Shown here: positions 42,705-53,900 of the stretch, one piece after another
Numbering within the stretch: position 1 is the first letter of the stretch
Layout: every line of letters begins with the position of its first letter
Source of the DNA: Symsagittifera roscoffensis
Lineage: Eukaryota > Xenacoelomorpha > Acoela > Convolutidae
DNA length: 64,000 nt
Direction of reading: 5' to 3'
NCBI RefSeq assembly: GCF_963678635.1
Contig: NC_087068.1
Location: 6,913,907-6,977,906, forward strand
Program-made: the position numbers and the translations under genes
The notes under the pieces: model-generated
Told to the model about the DNA's origin: nothing
Databases searched by the model: none
The model's input: only the letters and a program-made list of their open reading frames with translations

Positions 42705-43814
42705 CCAAGTCTTCTCCGTTATTTTTAGATTTCATTTTTGGCCCTTTCTTCCGTGTTAAAACTGACCAAGAGGTTGGTGAAGTTTCACGCTCTCTTTTTG
42801 TAAGCATTCTTCCGTCCGAGGAACATTTTCGTTTGTTATTTTCGATATTTAGTTTGTCTTTTTTTTCTTTTGCAGAGTAAGAATGAAAATCTACGACCTG
42901 ATTGTTGAGAACCTCATCCTTTTGTTTTTCTTCGCTTGGAGTAGCTGCACTGTTTGTTTTAGATTCATCAATCAAAACTCCAGATGGTGGTGCTTCAACA
43001 TTCTTATCTTCTTCATTTTCGGTACCATCACAAAACTTATCGATTGTTGTTTCGTCATCGTTTTTCTCGTCGCTGGCATTATTGGAGCTTGGTTTTTGTG
43101 GGTAGTGATTATTTGGATTTTTGGTTATTTGGTTCCCTATGTTACACCAATCATCGTGATGACCTTTTTCTTGGCGTCCAGACATCTTGCATTTTTGACA
43201 TTCATGTAGTGAAGGTATGTGAAACGAGATTTCTACACCTTCCCACATTTTGAAGCCATCCATTCTCGATTTATAAGACCAGTCCTTCAGCTTTTTCTCT
43301 TGTTCTTCGTTTTGTATTTTAACTTCTAAAATTGCTCTTCCTGTGTAAACATACTGACCCGGTTCAGTTACGATACAGGTCTCACGTTGGAATATGGGGC
43401 TATGAATTATGTCTTCTGGCAATTGGAGAATTAATTTCGCTTCGATATCGTTGCATACATAAGGCAAGTTCGACAATTTGATTTTTGCTAGTTTAGGGTA
43501 AATGTTCTTGGGTCTATGAGACCTTGGAAAGCATCCCATAGGAAATACCGTCCTGTTAAGAAGAATGATTCCTTCGCTTTTGATGCTAGTTATGAATTGC
43601 TCTGCTTCGGGGGGAGCAATAACTGTCAGTGTATGAAGTTTGCGGTCATCTTTCGTCACGGTTATTGTTTTTGAGATTGTCATCTTCTGTTGCATTGTTG
43701 TGGGGAATTGTTTAAGTATATCGGAAGCACAACTTCGATATGCCTGAGCCAGATTTTCAGCTGACCTTACAATTTCTCTCGAGAATGGGGGGATGATTTT
43801 GATTATTTGGATTT
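42688..43814 (-). pseudogene. LINE copy A ORF1 (nucleic-acid-binding), N-terminus cut by insertion
   Basis: The open frame 42688-43839 encodes about 375 residues of native ORF1 preceded by a few codons from the inserted element's TTC-repeat tail (MFFLLLLLQ). Features: ENLAQAYRSCASDILKQF helix near residue 27, a globular central part with GCFPRSHRPKNIYPKLAKIK, the zinc-knuckle-like CQKCKMSGRQEKGHHDDWC near 215-233, and an acidic/basic low-complexity tail. It probably coats LINE RNA as a ribonucleoprotein. The true N-terminal 40 residues are 3.4 kb away at 47191-47316. Confidence 0.75.
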
Positions 43815-44189
43815 GAAGAAGAAGAAGAAGAAAGAACACTTGAATTACTATACAATAAAAAGCCGAGGCATCAGTGTAGCAAAGTGTAAATAATAAAATT
43901 GGTTATAAATTCATTGGTTACATCGAACAAAAACAAAACATCAGAAAACAAGCAATAAACCAAACAAAAAAAAAACAAAATCGGTTACAGTTCGGAAATT
44001 GGTTGATTAAAGTATATGAAGTTTCGGATACTATAGAAAATTAAAGATTTAAGAATTAGGAACAAGCTGGTAATAAAACATTAAAAACAATTTTACAGAT
44101 AGTCCAATTATACAACGTATATACAGAGTATATACAGTTTCTCTTTCAAGCAATGTGTGAAAAATTAAACTGAATTAAAAAATATAGAA

Positions 44190-47100
44190 CTAGCAAAAAC
44201 GGTAATCACGCCACGTATTTGTATTAGTACATATAGGATTGTTTCTCAATTCACTCACGTAAAATTCTTTCGATTTTTTCTTGAATTCTGTTTTCGATTT
44301 TTCTAAATTGCGCAAAATTATGGGCAGTGAATTCCATTTTTTAGAAGTCAAATGAAAAAATGATTTTTGTAGAGAAGCAGTCGAACAATGTTTGTCAAAA
44401 ATAATTTGTTTCGTTCTTTCGTTGAGCCTATAATTGGCAGTCGGTAGTCTCAGTGTATTTTCAAAAGCCTTCTTTTTGTTTGTAAGATATTGGTATAAGT
44501 ATGTTATACACTTTAACTCAATTCTTTTCTCGATTCCAATGAACGATTTGCTAATGCGAAGAAGGGAAGAAGATTTAAAATTCGATCTGAAATATGTTCT
44601 TTTTAGCGCCCAGTTCAACTGTTTCTCCAGAGATAGCATCAAAGTAGCATTAATTTGTTGTAAAAAAATTGCTGAATAATCTAAATGTGATAAAACAAGA
44701 CAATGAAGCAAGGCAACTAATGATAATGTCGGCAGTTGTTGTCCAATTGTATCAATAGTTTTAATCCCTTGGGCCATTTTTTGGAGAATTGTTTTGATTT
44801 GAGCATGAAAAGATAAACTTGAATCAAGAATTATGCCTAAATATTTGCATTCTGATTTTTTGGCTACATAATGCCCACTAATTACTAGTTTATCAGTATC
44901 CACATTTTTGCTATCATTTTTTTGACAAAATGTTATAAATTCCGATTTAGATGCATTCAGATTCAATTGGTTCTCTGCAAAAAATTCCGTTAGATTATTG
45001 AGTGATTTTTGCAATCGATTCAAAGCATCCTCAGAAATTATAGAAGAGGAAAAAACCATACAGTCGTCAGCATATTGAACTAAAGTACAACCCTCATATA
45101 ATCGCTCTTGTATGTCATTAACATAAATATTGAACAACAACGGACCAAGTACCGTTCCTTGTGGGACACCTCGTTTTATTTCAATCCAGTCTGAAAAAAT
45201 TCCATTGACGTTTACTCTTTGAATACGTTTGTTTAGGAAGCTAGCAATTAAAGCATTTGCTCCATTTGAAAAACCGAGAGAAAGCATTTTTTCAATTAAA
45301 ACTTCATGCGAAATAGAATCAAAAGCCTTGGACAGATCTAATAAAGCTGCATGTACGATTTTTTTTGAATCTATTTGATTTCGAATACTTTCTGTCACAT
45401 AAACAAGAGCATCTTGTGTTGAAATGTTTTTGCGAAATCCGAATTGAAATGGTGTCATTATTTGAAATTTGTCAAGATGTTCTGTTATTTGGGCATGTAA
45501 AATTTTTTCAAAAATTTTAGAAAAAGCACAAGTTATTGATATTGGCCGATAATTTTTTGCATCCATTGGGTCATCTTTTTTGAACAAAGGGGTTACGTTT
45601 GCTTTTTTCAGTTCGATCGGGAAAATGTTCTCATCTAAGCAAGTATTTATGACAAAAGTTAAATGTGGAACTATAACTGATTGACCGTCAATGATTGCCC
45701 AAGCAGGTACGGTACAAGGTCCGAGAGGTTTTCCAACATTGATTTTTCGAACTATATCAAAGCATTGCTTCACTGTAATGTGTTGAAAATGAAAAGATGC
45801 AGATTCAGAGGCAGATTTGTTGTAATTCGGAGGCTTTTTAGCGCCGAAAAATTCGCCTAAAATTGAAAAAATATAATTTAAATGATTGGCAATTTTTTTG
45901 TCTTGGGTTATCATTTCACTGAAGGAATTTCGTAGAACTGTAATTCGATGGTTGCCAGAACATGTACCTCTAACTTGGTTAATATATTTCCATTTTTGTT
46001 GGATAGTGCTGAGAAGTGAAAAACAATTTTTTGAATGATCGAATTGTTTACTTCTAATCAATTTGCTCATTTGATTACGTAAAAACTGGTACTTTGACCA
46101 ATTATCGCTTGTGCTTTGACTGCGATATGATCTGAGTGAATTCTGTTTCTTAGTCAACAATTGCTGACATTCTGAATCGAACCATTCCGTTTTCAACACG
46201 TTTTTTGGTTTAAAATTACGAACAAACTTTTTTTCGATAGGAGCATGTTGCTGTAGAGCACAAGAAATTAAATAAATCATCGTCGAGAACATGTTTTGTG
46301 CGTCTGTACATTGATATAAGAGATACCAAGGAAGAGCGGAGAGTGAATTGCAAAATTCATTTTTCTGATAATTTTTCTTATTGAAAGTCGTAATTATCCT
46401 CGGTAAAATTTTGCCGCATTTTATACCCGTCAAAATAAATGAAGCAAAATGGTCGGTTTTATAAGGTGTATCAAAACAAAACTCAATGCCGTTTGTTTCA
46501 TAGTCACTGATTATGTAGTCGATATGAGTTTTTGTTGAGGAACTAATTCTGGTCTCATCGTTTGGACAAAAAACCTTCAATCCATATGGAATAATTATAG
46601 AATCTAAATTTTCTTTTTCTTTGCTATCCAGATAATTTATGTTATAATCACCCAAAAGCGTAATTTTATTAGAAACTGAAAAAGCATTATCTATGTTAAG
46701 CGTTAATTGTTCCAAAAAATCAATAAAGTTTGATCTGCTTGGGTTATAACACAAATTAACTAACATTTTTTCTTTACTCGAAATGTTAAATGTAGATTTG
46801 CACTCAACCCACACTGACTCATATTTTTCTTTATCAAATAAATTTAGATCAGGCCTCAATTTCGGAGCCAATTTGACTGGTATATATAACAAAACGCCAC
46901 CGCCTTTTTTTTTTTACCGCTGATTGCCTATCATATCTGAACATCGCATGCGTTCTAGGTTGGAAATTCCATAAATTGTCACTATCTTCTTTTTTAAGCC
47001 ACGTTTCGGAAATTCCTATAATTGTGTTTTCGCCCATATCATCAAGAAATTTTTTCAATTGCATCCGTTTTCTAATAATACTTTGAAAATTCAAATGAAC

Positions 47101-47190
47101 AAATTTAAGATTTGCACAATTTTTTGAGCAGATACCGTAGACTGTTTCAATGGTTTCGATAGGACCAGGGTTTTTTTCAACATCCCCACT
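44190..47190 (-). CDS. CR1/L2-type LINE ORF: 2A motif, EEP endonuclease, reverse transcriptase; one frameshift
   Basis: A 900-codon frame (44190-46892) and a second frame (46849-47190) share one gene. N-terminal frame: SGDVEKNPGP at the very start, then endonuclease with FVHLNFQSI and GISETWL (catalytic Glu). After the frameshift at the poly-T (plus) run 46905-46915: LLGDYNINYLDS, HIDYIISDY and TDHFASF finish the endonuclease. RT motifs: NYRPISITCAFSKIFEKILH, LLDLSKAFDSISHEVL, RGVPQGTVLGPLLFNIYVND, and QYADDCMVF (palm C). The C-terminus ends with a WNSLP-type segment (KKWNSLPIILRNLEKSKTEF). Apart from one homopolymer frameshift the gene is open, implying a recent insertion. The 2A motif is discussed separately. 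Confidence 0.85.
47161..47190 (-). other. 2A ribosome-skipping motif
   Basis: AGT GGG GAT GTT GAA AAA on the minus strand followed by AAC CCT GGT CCT reads SGDVEKNPGP, matching D(V/I)ExNPGP. Such motifs cause a peptide-bond skip between the last Gly and Pro, and are known at the N-terminus of several animal non-LTR retrotransposons. Here the 42 codons upstream belong to another LINE. Confidence 0.85.
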
Positions 47191-47316
47191 TTTGTTTTGT
47201 TTTGTTTGTGTCGTCGATTTGTTTGCTGTTAGCGCATTTCTGAAATTTGTCTCCGTTTCAATCAGCACTTCATGAGTAATTGGTAGCTGAGATTCCGTCA
47301 GTTGTTGTTGACTCAT
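47191..47316 (-). pseudogene. Detached ORF1 start of LINE copy A, fused in frame to the inserted LINE
   Basis: These 42 codons begin MSQQQLTESQLPITHEVLIE and match the ORF1 start in copy B (39132 downward) residue for residue apart from a few changes. In copy B this segment continues into ORF1; here it runs without a stop into SGDVEKNPGP of the inserted LINE. The ATG and its upstream 5'UTR (47317-47455) are those of the Tx1/L1-type element. Confidence 0.8.
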
Positions 47317-47455
47317 GACTTGGTTTTACTCAATGGGGGGCAAAAAAGCCTTCACCCGTAGGTATACTTGAAAAAAAATTAGATTTTTCTCTTTCAAAAT
47401 GTAGAAATCAAAAGGCAAAAACATCAACTATATTGCACGTGCGTTTTTTTTTTTT

Positions 47456-48134
47456 TTTTTACCGCATTCGAGAAAATTTTTTCATGATCTTTTGTCCTTG
47501 TTCTTTTTCGAAAATTCGAATTTTGACGAGAAGCTCATTGCAACATGAAAAGCTGAAGAAAAAAAAATAAAATAAATTGAAAGAACACTTTTTGAATCAA
47601 CTTCAGTCAAAATACCTGAGTTTACACTCTTAGTGATTTGGTTTTTTTTTAATGTTTTTTTTTTAAACAATCGGTATTGCTTTTGTGGCTTTTGCGGTAA
47701 ACGATGGCTTTTGTCTCATTGTTTTGTCTCAAATGAAAATTGTCTTCTTTCTCTTTCGAAGAAAAGCTACAAAAATTTCTATCCTCAATTAAGACAGAAT
47801 TAATGAACATGTTTTTCTTTTACCAAAGTTTGATTTGAATTTTTTTCAAATCTTTATTGTTGCGCGAGGGTTAATTAGTCAAAAAAAAAGTTCTTCGAAT
47901 GTCATTGAAAAGACAGAATGACTAGAAAATGAGAAAAAGATTTTCAGATTTTTCCCACTTACACCTAAGAAAGCTTGCTACTTTACAGAGTTAACAGAAT
48001 AAGAGTCAGGTGTCGTTAGAGTGAAGCGGCGAAATGTTCGTTAATTTTTCAGTCTGGTGAGTGTCGGGTTGAAAAACATGGTCGCTCAGGAATCGTAATT
48101 GAGAGTTGACTGGAGTGCATACTCGTCAGTATTT
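47456..48134. other. AT-rich unassigned sequence upstream of LINE copy A
   Basis: No supported gene or repeat. Homopolymer-rich, with a T-run at the left edge that marks the LINE 5' boundary. Confidence 0.35.
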
Positions 48135-48255
48135 AGACAAATACTGTATGAACCAATCAGAATCGAGATAAGACATAAATAATCCAAAATGATTAATATT
48201 TATTTCTTAATTTCTTCCTTGTCTCGATTCTGATTGGTTAAAACAGTATTAGTCT
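48135..48255. mobile_element. MITE-like element with 38-bp terminal inverted repeats
   Basis: Arms 48135-48172 and 48218-48255 are inverted copies matching at 34 of 38 positions and share the core AACCAATCAGAATCGAGA. The total of 121 bp with a 45-bp AT-rich centre is typical of a MITE. No clear target duplication. Confidence 0.65.
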
Positions 48256-48899
48256 GAATTCTAGTGTGTCTGAATACGCGGTTGTCTAAATAAGGCTACG
48301 CAACCGAGTTGTCTAAGAATTTTCAAGACGTCACGCGGTTGGGAGGTTCCGGATTTAAAATGTTAATTTTTTGAAAACATATAATCAGGGTAAAAAAAAT
48401 TAAATTTCAACAGTAGATCAAATAAAAAAGAATTGATGAAACCAAAGTCTGGATGCCCAGTGATCGCTGAGAACGGTCTGAGGATAGGTAGGAGAATTCC
48501 CGTCTAATCTTGTTACTACATTTTGCGCAGGCGAAAGTATTACCTTTTTGTCTTGCCTTATTTCAACCAAACAAAAATTTATGTTCTCATTAATTTCAAA
48601 TGAAGCTGCAAAGCTAAATAACGCGCTAGTAGAAGCTGATACTGTTCATCCAATGTTCTTCCTCCAAACAGTGATCTTCTAAGCGTATCATTTTACAAAA
48701 GTTGATTCATACGCATATTAGAGATCAGTTTTTGTCGAAAATTTCAATTATGCGTAGTTTTGTGATTCAGCAACTTAGAGTGAATGAAAGGTTTAGGACA
48801 GTTTTAACCAGAAATTGTTGAAGAGTTTGAAAATTGAGTACGGACATAAGAATACGGACATATTTTTAGCAACATCTCTCACGAAAAGATTTTGTGTAC

Positions 48900-49094
48900 C
48901 CGTGGTAACCCGTGCAAATTGATAACAAGAAAGTCAACAACTTGTATCGAAGTAACTTCTGTACTGTAGCAGCCATTAACGACTGGAACTCCCTACCAGA
49001 GCCTTCAATTTCCAGCCTTTACATCTACGTGTTCAAATCGAGGCTAAGAAAACACTGGGAAAACAATATGTGCGATACATCCTTTTTCGAATGA
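48900..49094 (+). pseudogene. LINE reverse transcriptase C-terminal remnant
   Basis: The 60-codon ORF at 48912-49094 encodes VAAINDWNSLPEPSISSLYI followed by FKSRLRKHW. The combination DWNSLP...FKSRL-KHW is the usual C-terminal end of CR1/L2/Jockey-type reverse transcriptases. Nothing of the catalytic domain remains upstream. The strand is plus, opposite to the LINE stack nearby, so this is an independent, strongly truncated insertion. Confidence 0.65.
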
Positions 49095-49164
49095 CGAATG
49101 GGACATCCACAGAAGAAGCTGGGACATCCACAGAAGAAGCAGTAGATACCTGCGGATACTTATT

Positions 49165-49295
49165 GTTAGCCACTACGGACTCTCTGCAGACAGATCAGAA
49201 GCGACCAGAAGAGTTTGACAATCCTCCGTGGTCTGTTGGGATGCAACGGTTGTGGGATGTAACAGTAGTATATTCCTTCGCCCCTGGTAGAATTA
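49165..49295 (+). pseudogene. Fragment of the PHD/RT retroelement C-terminal region
   Basis: The DNA around GATCAGAAGCGACCAGA (49192-49208) and TGGGATG(T/C)AACGGTAG resembles 37737-37830 of the PHD/RT element over about 110 bp, and the local translation has WSVGMQRLWDVTVVYSFAPG. It is a short plus-strand remnant. Confidence 0.55.
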
Positions 49296-49299
49296 TCAC

Positions 49300-50850
49300 A
49301 GTCTCGGTTTTCTGATGGCTCAAAGTCTTTCGTGGCAACAATTTTTGTGGCCTAACTGATACCCGCTAATTTGTTTTCGGTTAAGTTACCGCGCGGATGT
49401 TTTGTTTCAATGCTAAGTCAACACTGGCAGTTGTCTAAGTTGGCATAATTTCCTCTAAGTGTATCGCAAGGCAAGTGTAGCAAAGCTCCGCTTTACTCTT
49501 TTCTGGGCGATGTGTAACACCTAGCTGTAGCACCTGAGATAAAAAATTTTTATCTTAGGTTGAGTTACTCTTGTGATAAGCACGCGTTATCGAATCGGAC
49601 GACCACTTCTTTTGGTTAACTACTCGTCTAACAGAATCACGTCATCAATTGTTAGCTTGAGTTACATAATTTCAGAGTCAGCATACTATTCGGCACGCTT
49701 GGTGCAGGGTTAATTTCCAGGCTTGTGATGACGAAGTTCATTGGAATACATTCTTCTTCACAAACTGAGTTTGTTATCAGTATTTTATTTCCGTTTTTTG
49801 TCGATTTAATTGACATATCACGGATTTGTTTTGTAATTTGAACAATTTTTACTATAACTGACAATATTTTTGTTTTGATTGGGTGCAACTTATGAGTTCC
49901 AAGAAGTTTCGCTGATTTTTATGACTTTTATCAAAAAGTTTTTTGATATTCAGTTTTTGGGACCACTTTAGAATTTTGTTTTTTTCTTCTTAGTTGCAAG
50001 AAAGCAACAGATATAGTTATGTTTTAATTTTTTAAGTTTTATAAAGTCAATCTTAACCAAATCTCAAAACTGGAGTTACTTTTCACAATTGTCTCTAGTT
50101 ATTCCCTCCCTAAATTAAGTTTGTCAAATGGGGTTAAGTGTCATAAGTGTGCTACAGAATGGCTGAATTATGCTACTCTTCAAATACTTCTAACATTTTT
50201 CAAAAAATGAGAAATAGGTAATGCAGTTTTTTACGGTCAAAATTTTTTAACGCGTGTCATAAATTTCTTAGTCACCATTAATGCGAGTTTTGGCTTCGCT
50301 TCCGTGTTCAAAATATCATTTCGACTTTGAATATTATACGTTCGAAGCTATTCGTTTTCAACGTTTTTTGACTGGAGGGAGTAATGAAAGACACTTGATG
50401 TTAATTTTGTACCCTGATAAAATTGGCATTCCTGTTATGTATTGTTGTATCGTTACTCTCGCATGGAATGCGTTTCAAAGTTGATTTTCATTTTTGTGGA
50501 AAAGATTTCCAGGTGATTTTTACAATAAATAACTGGATCGTTACTTATTGAGTTTCGAACAGTATTTATAATTTATTTCAAAGCCAAATTTTTTGGGGAA
50601 AGAAGCGTGAAAATTGAATTTTTGAATAAAATTCATGTGGCAGAGTAATGTATTAACAAAAATTATCTTAGCAGCATGTACAGTTGAGTGAAAATGAAAT
50701 GACTATTTTATGCATTAAAGTTTTCAAATTTAATACATGCACTAAACTCAAAATTCCGACAATTGTAACATGTCACCGATTTCCGCTATAATATTAGTTC
50801 TTTTTTTGCTTTCTTGGCTTCCGTGATCTGTATTGTCCCGTTTTTTTTTC
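49300..50850. other. Upstream flank of the ODAD1-like gene, no supported gene
   Basis: AT-rich sequence without convincing ORFs. It probably contains the 5' UTR exon and promoter of the ODAD1-like gene, since the start-codon exon is preceded by a splice acceptor (TTTTTTTTTCAG at 50841-50852). The upstream exon and transcription start could not be placed. Confidence 0.35.
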
Positions 50851-50863
50851 AGATACCATAAAT

Positions 50864-50921
50864 ATGCCTCACCCACGATCTGCTGGAAAAAGTGATGCCG
50901 ATGATCAAAATGATCAAATGC
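50864..50921 (+). CDS. ODAD1: ODAD1-like coding exon 1
   Basis: Starts at the first ATG after the acceptor at 50852 and ends C|GTAAGA; phase 1. Encodes 19 codons plus one base, a hydrophilic leader. The next exon's TG completes a Leu codon. Confidence 0.7.
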
Positions 50922-53900
50922 GTAAGACTCTTTTTCACGAAATTCAAAACTCTTTCCAGCTGTTTCAATGTCCGATAAACTCCTTTAGACAACTTATTGT
51001 TGCATTATAGTGCAGAACAGTGCTTCTCGTGTTTATGTGAACAAATAAGCATTAGATTTTCAAATTAGTGTTTGCTTACGCTGAATTTTACATTAACTTT
51101 TGCTTCCTGATAAATGTTTTGTTTGGTTATTTTTTTAATAGTGCCAAAGAGTTCTTTTTAGTGGAGGCAGAGTTGAATAAATTGATCAACCATCATCGTG
51201 TTATCGACAAGGATCGAACTGCCTACCAGCATGACGCAATGGAAAGAATCAGAGTCCAGGAGAGGGAAATTAAACTATTGGAAGCGGAGAGAGAAGAGCA
51301 CTTAAAAAACCTCAAACTGGCTGAGAGCGACCAGAACCAGAGCAGGTACTCACTCAGTCTGTTCTCTAATTAACGAAATGAAAAGAAAACTTTTATTTTC
51401 ACTGGCCAACACGTTTTGGATTGCATACCCAATCGCTAAACAAAGTCGATGAATCATAGCTACGAGACCATAGATCGTATGTATGGGCTGTCTCAAAACT
51501 CAACAAGAATCGCCGGTTGCTGTGCAAGTATTTTGTTTTTGCTGTGATGATAGAATCTAAATGAATGCCTAGACTTGATTAGTATAAGTATATTAGGTAA
51601 ATTTAACAACAATTTTCCTCATAAAATATTTATAAAATTAAAAAATAAATTGTGGCATTGTGGCGCATCGGTAGCGATGGTGCCCAGCAATTATATGATT
51701 GCGGGTTCAATTCGCACGTGCGCTGCAGTTTACAAGGCGATGTCTTGTATGATAGCTATAGCTTAGTGAACCTTAAATTTTTAACCTTCGTGTTAGGCCT
51801 CTAGCTGGTTAACTAAAAAAAAATTTCAATTTTTTTGCAGAATTTTGTTATAGTTCTTAAATTTTCATTTCCAGGAAAACGCTAAAATATTTTTCGGTAA
51901 CTAATTTCAATTGAGTAAAACACCGTAACAGTTGTTTAGTTAATTTAGGTTTAAAACTAACAATTATAAGCCTACTGCAACTTATCTTAAGTTAGACGAA
52001 AAATCTTTATTCGCTCGAAATAAGACTGAAAATCAAAAATTTCAAACCGGTTTTTCTAGACACCGGAAATTTGTTTTGAAATATTTAAAGGTCATTCAAA
52101 GCACGACTGAAAGGGCTTTAGTATGCTGAATCACTTGATTCATTCCGATAATTATTTAGGCTACCTGATTATGCGAGGAAATTGAACCGCATAATTTGTG
52201 AAGCTTCGCTTCGCCTCTGGGTTGTTGTTTTTTACTAGCCAGTGTTAAAGCAGGTACGAATTTTTCTTCCTGTAATCAACTAGTTCATTTAAATCATCCT
52301 GATTCTGCCTTACGTCTTTTATACTTGTGAAATTAGCCAGGTGGATATACTCAAAACCCCAATTCCATTTTAAAAGAAGTGTTTTTTCTCCATTTTTTTC
52401 TTTCAGATTTAGCTTTTTGTCGTCTAAAAATTTTATGAGTACATAAAGTTTTTGTTAGCCTGAAAATTTGCGTTTCTATCAGCGATTAGCGACTCATTGA
52501 CTCCACTTTTTAGAAGATTTAAATTTAAATTAGCGAAAGTAAATTGCTTCAGCTCTTCACTTAGTATTATTTCTTTTTGACTTTTTTATTACCCTCTGTT
52601 TTCTTTCATGCTATCCAGTTTTTTTTGAATGGTTTTGCTTTTTCAATTCAAATTGTTCAATATTATTAGCGAAATCATTTTTTGGTTGCATTTAGGGTTT
52701 TTCACTGTTGAATAATCGGTGTCAGGTTAAAAGATACCATACCAAAAGCTCCCATGACAAAAGATACCATACCAAAAGATCCCTTGTACAAAAATTGCCC
52801 ATACCATAAAATCCCATGCCAATTAAAAAGATCCCATGAATTATGAAGAAAAATCATAATCAAACTGTAAGCAGAAATAAGTCTAGTGTGATGATATCTC
52901 AATTAGGTTCGCGCTATTAAAAAACATTGCAAATTTAAGATAACTTAATTTAAACTGGACTCATTGTTGGGATTAACATAGCGCCAACATGTGTTTTATT
53001 TAGTGTTAATATGACATTGAATTAGAACAACTCAATTGAAAATGTATACACTCTGCTTTCATTATCTCCCTCTTTAACTCATTGATAAGTCAAAAATGAA
53101 TTCTTTTACTTGCGGAACCTCACAAAAAGGCCAAACACTGATTATTCTTGATGGCCATGAATTTCAAAAGAAACGTGATACGAAAACAACGACACACTGG
53201 CGCTGCAGCAAATGGAGATCGTGTAAATGGCCTGAAAACTTTAATCACTTCTGGGAGCGATATAAAATCACAGAGCAACGAGCAGAGTCATGAGCTCAAC
53301 GCAGGACGCTCAGAAGCTCGGCAACTAGTTCAACAAATGAAGGAAACAGTTAGGAATCAATTAAATCCAGTAAACAGCCAGATAAGCGCAGCTAGTTTGC
53401 AATTGGTGCAGGACCAAAAAGCAACACAACTGTCTTTGCCCTCCCGGTCGGCGCTAACGCGAACTTTAAACAGAAGTAAACAAACGACATCCCTGCCCAC
53501 TATTGCCACAGATGACCGTCATTTCGAAAAACCCGATCGTTTTAAGCAATTTTGTTTTTTTTTTTGATAGAGGAAAACAAGACACGGAACGCATGTTAGT
53601 TTTTGGCGACATTGAGAACCTCAATGCACTTAAATTGTACAACAAAACCTGGCTTGTAGACGGTACTTTCAAAATTTGTCCAAGTCAGTTTTACCAGCTG
53701 TACACTGTACACATCCAGATTGGCGGGTTTTATCCACCTTGCGTCTACGCTCTGCTCAGCAGTAAGCGCTTATCAACCTATAACAAATTCCTAGCCGCAC
53801 TTAAATCGCTTATCGGTGATGTAACCCCGGAAAGAATTTTGATCGACTTTGAAATTGCGGCGCTGAGTGCTTTTACCTCTAATTATTAAACTGACATTAA

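Larger units (their letters stand above)
43815..47190 (-). mobile_element. CR1/L2-type LINE inserted in ORF1 of copy A
   Basis: Minus-strand element with a TTC-repeat 3' tail (plus-strand GAA repeats at 43815-43835), a 3'UTR to 44189, and one long ORF carrying endonuclease and reverse transcriptase up to 47190. It begins right at a 2A-like motif, so the 5' end is truncated. Both flanks belong to the same ORF1 sequence, as shown by copy B: GGATTTG on the left and TTTTGTTTGTGTCGTCG on the right. A short target duplication (TTTG/TTTTG) is plausible but ambiguous because of the T/G repeats. The short microsatellite tail is typical of CR1/L2-group elements. Confidence 0.8.
39263..47455 (-). mobile_element. 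Tx1/L1-group LINE, copy A, interrupted by a CR1/L2-type LINE
   Basis: Minus-strand copy lying directly upstream of copy B (head-to-tail). Its poly(A) tail is the T-run at 39263-39291, which abuts the 5' end of copy B. Parts: 3'UTR 39292-39440, ORF2 39440-42704, ORF1 42688-43814, then an insertion 43815-47190, then the ORF1 start and 5'UTR 47191-47455. The 5' end is again flanked by a T-run (about 47442-47460). ORF2 is nearly intact, so copy A is younger than copy B. Confidence 0.8.

Noticed and set aside
42883-43253. Hydrophobic plus-strand ORFs opposite LINE ORF1
   Set aside because: Apparent membrane-like segments are reverse complements of the Lys/Asn-rich ORF1 tail.
52690-52835. Repeats of AGATACCATACCAAAAG-type words
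   Set aside because: Only three to four imperfect units in AT-rich DNA; noted but too weak to call a satellite.
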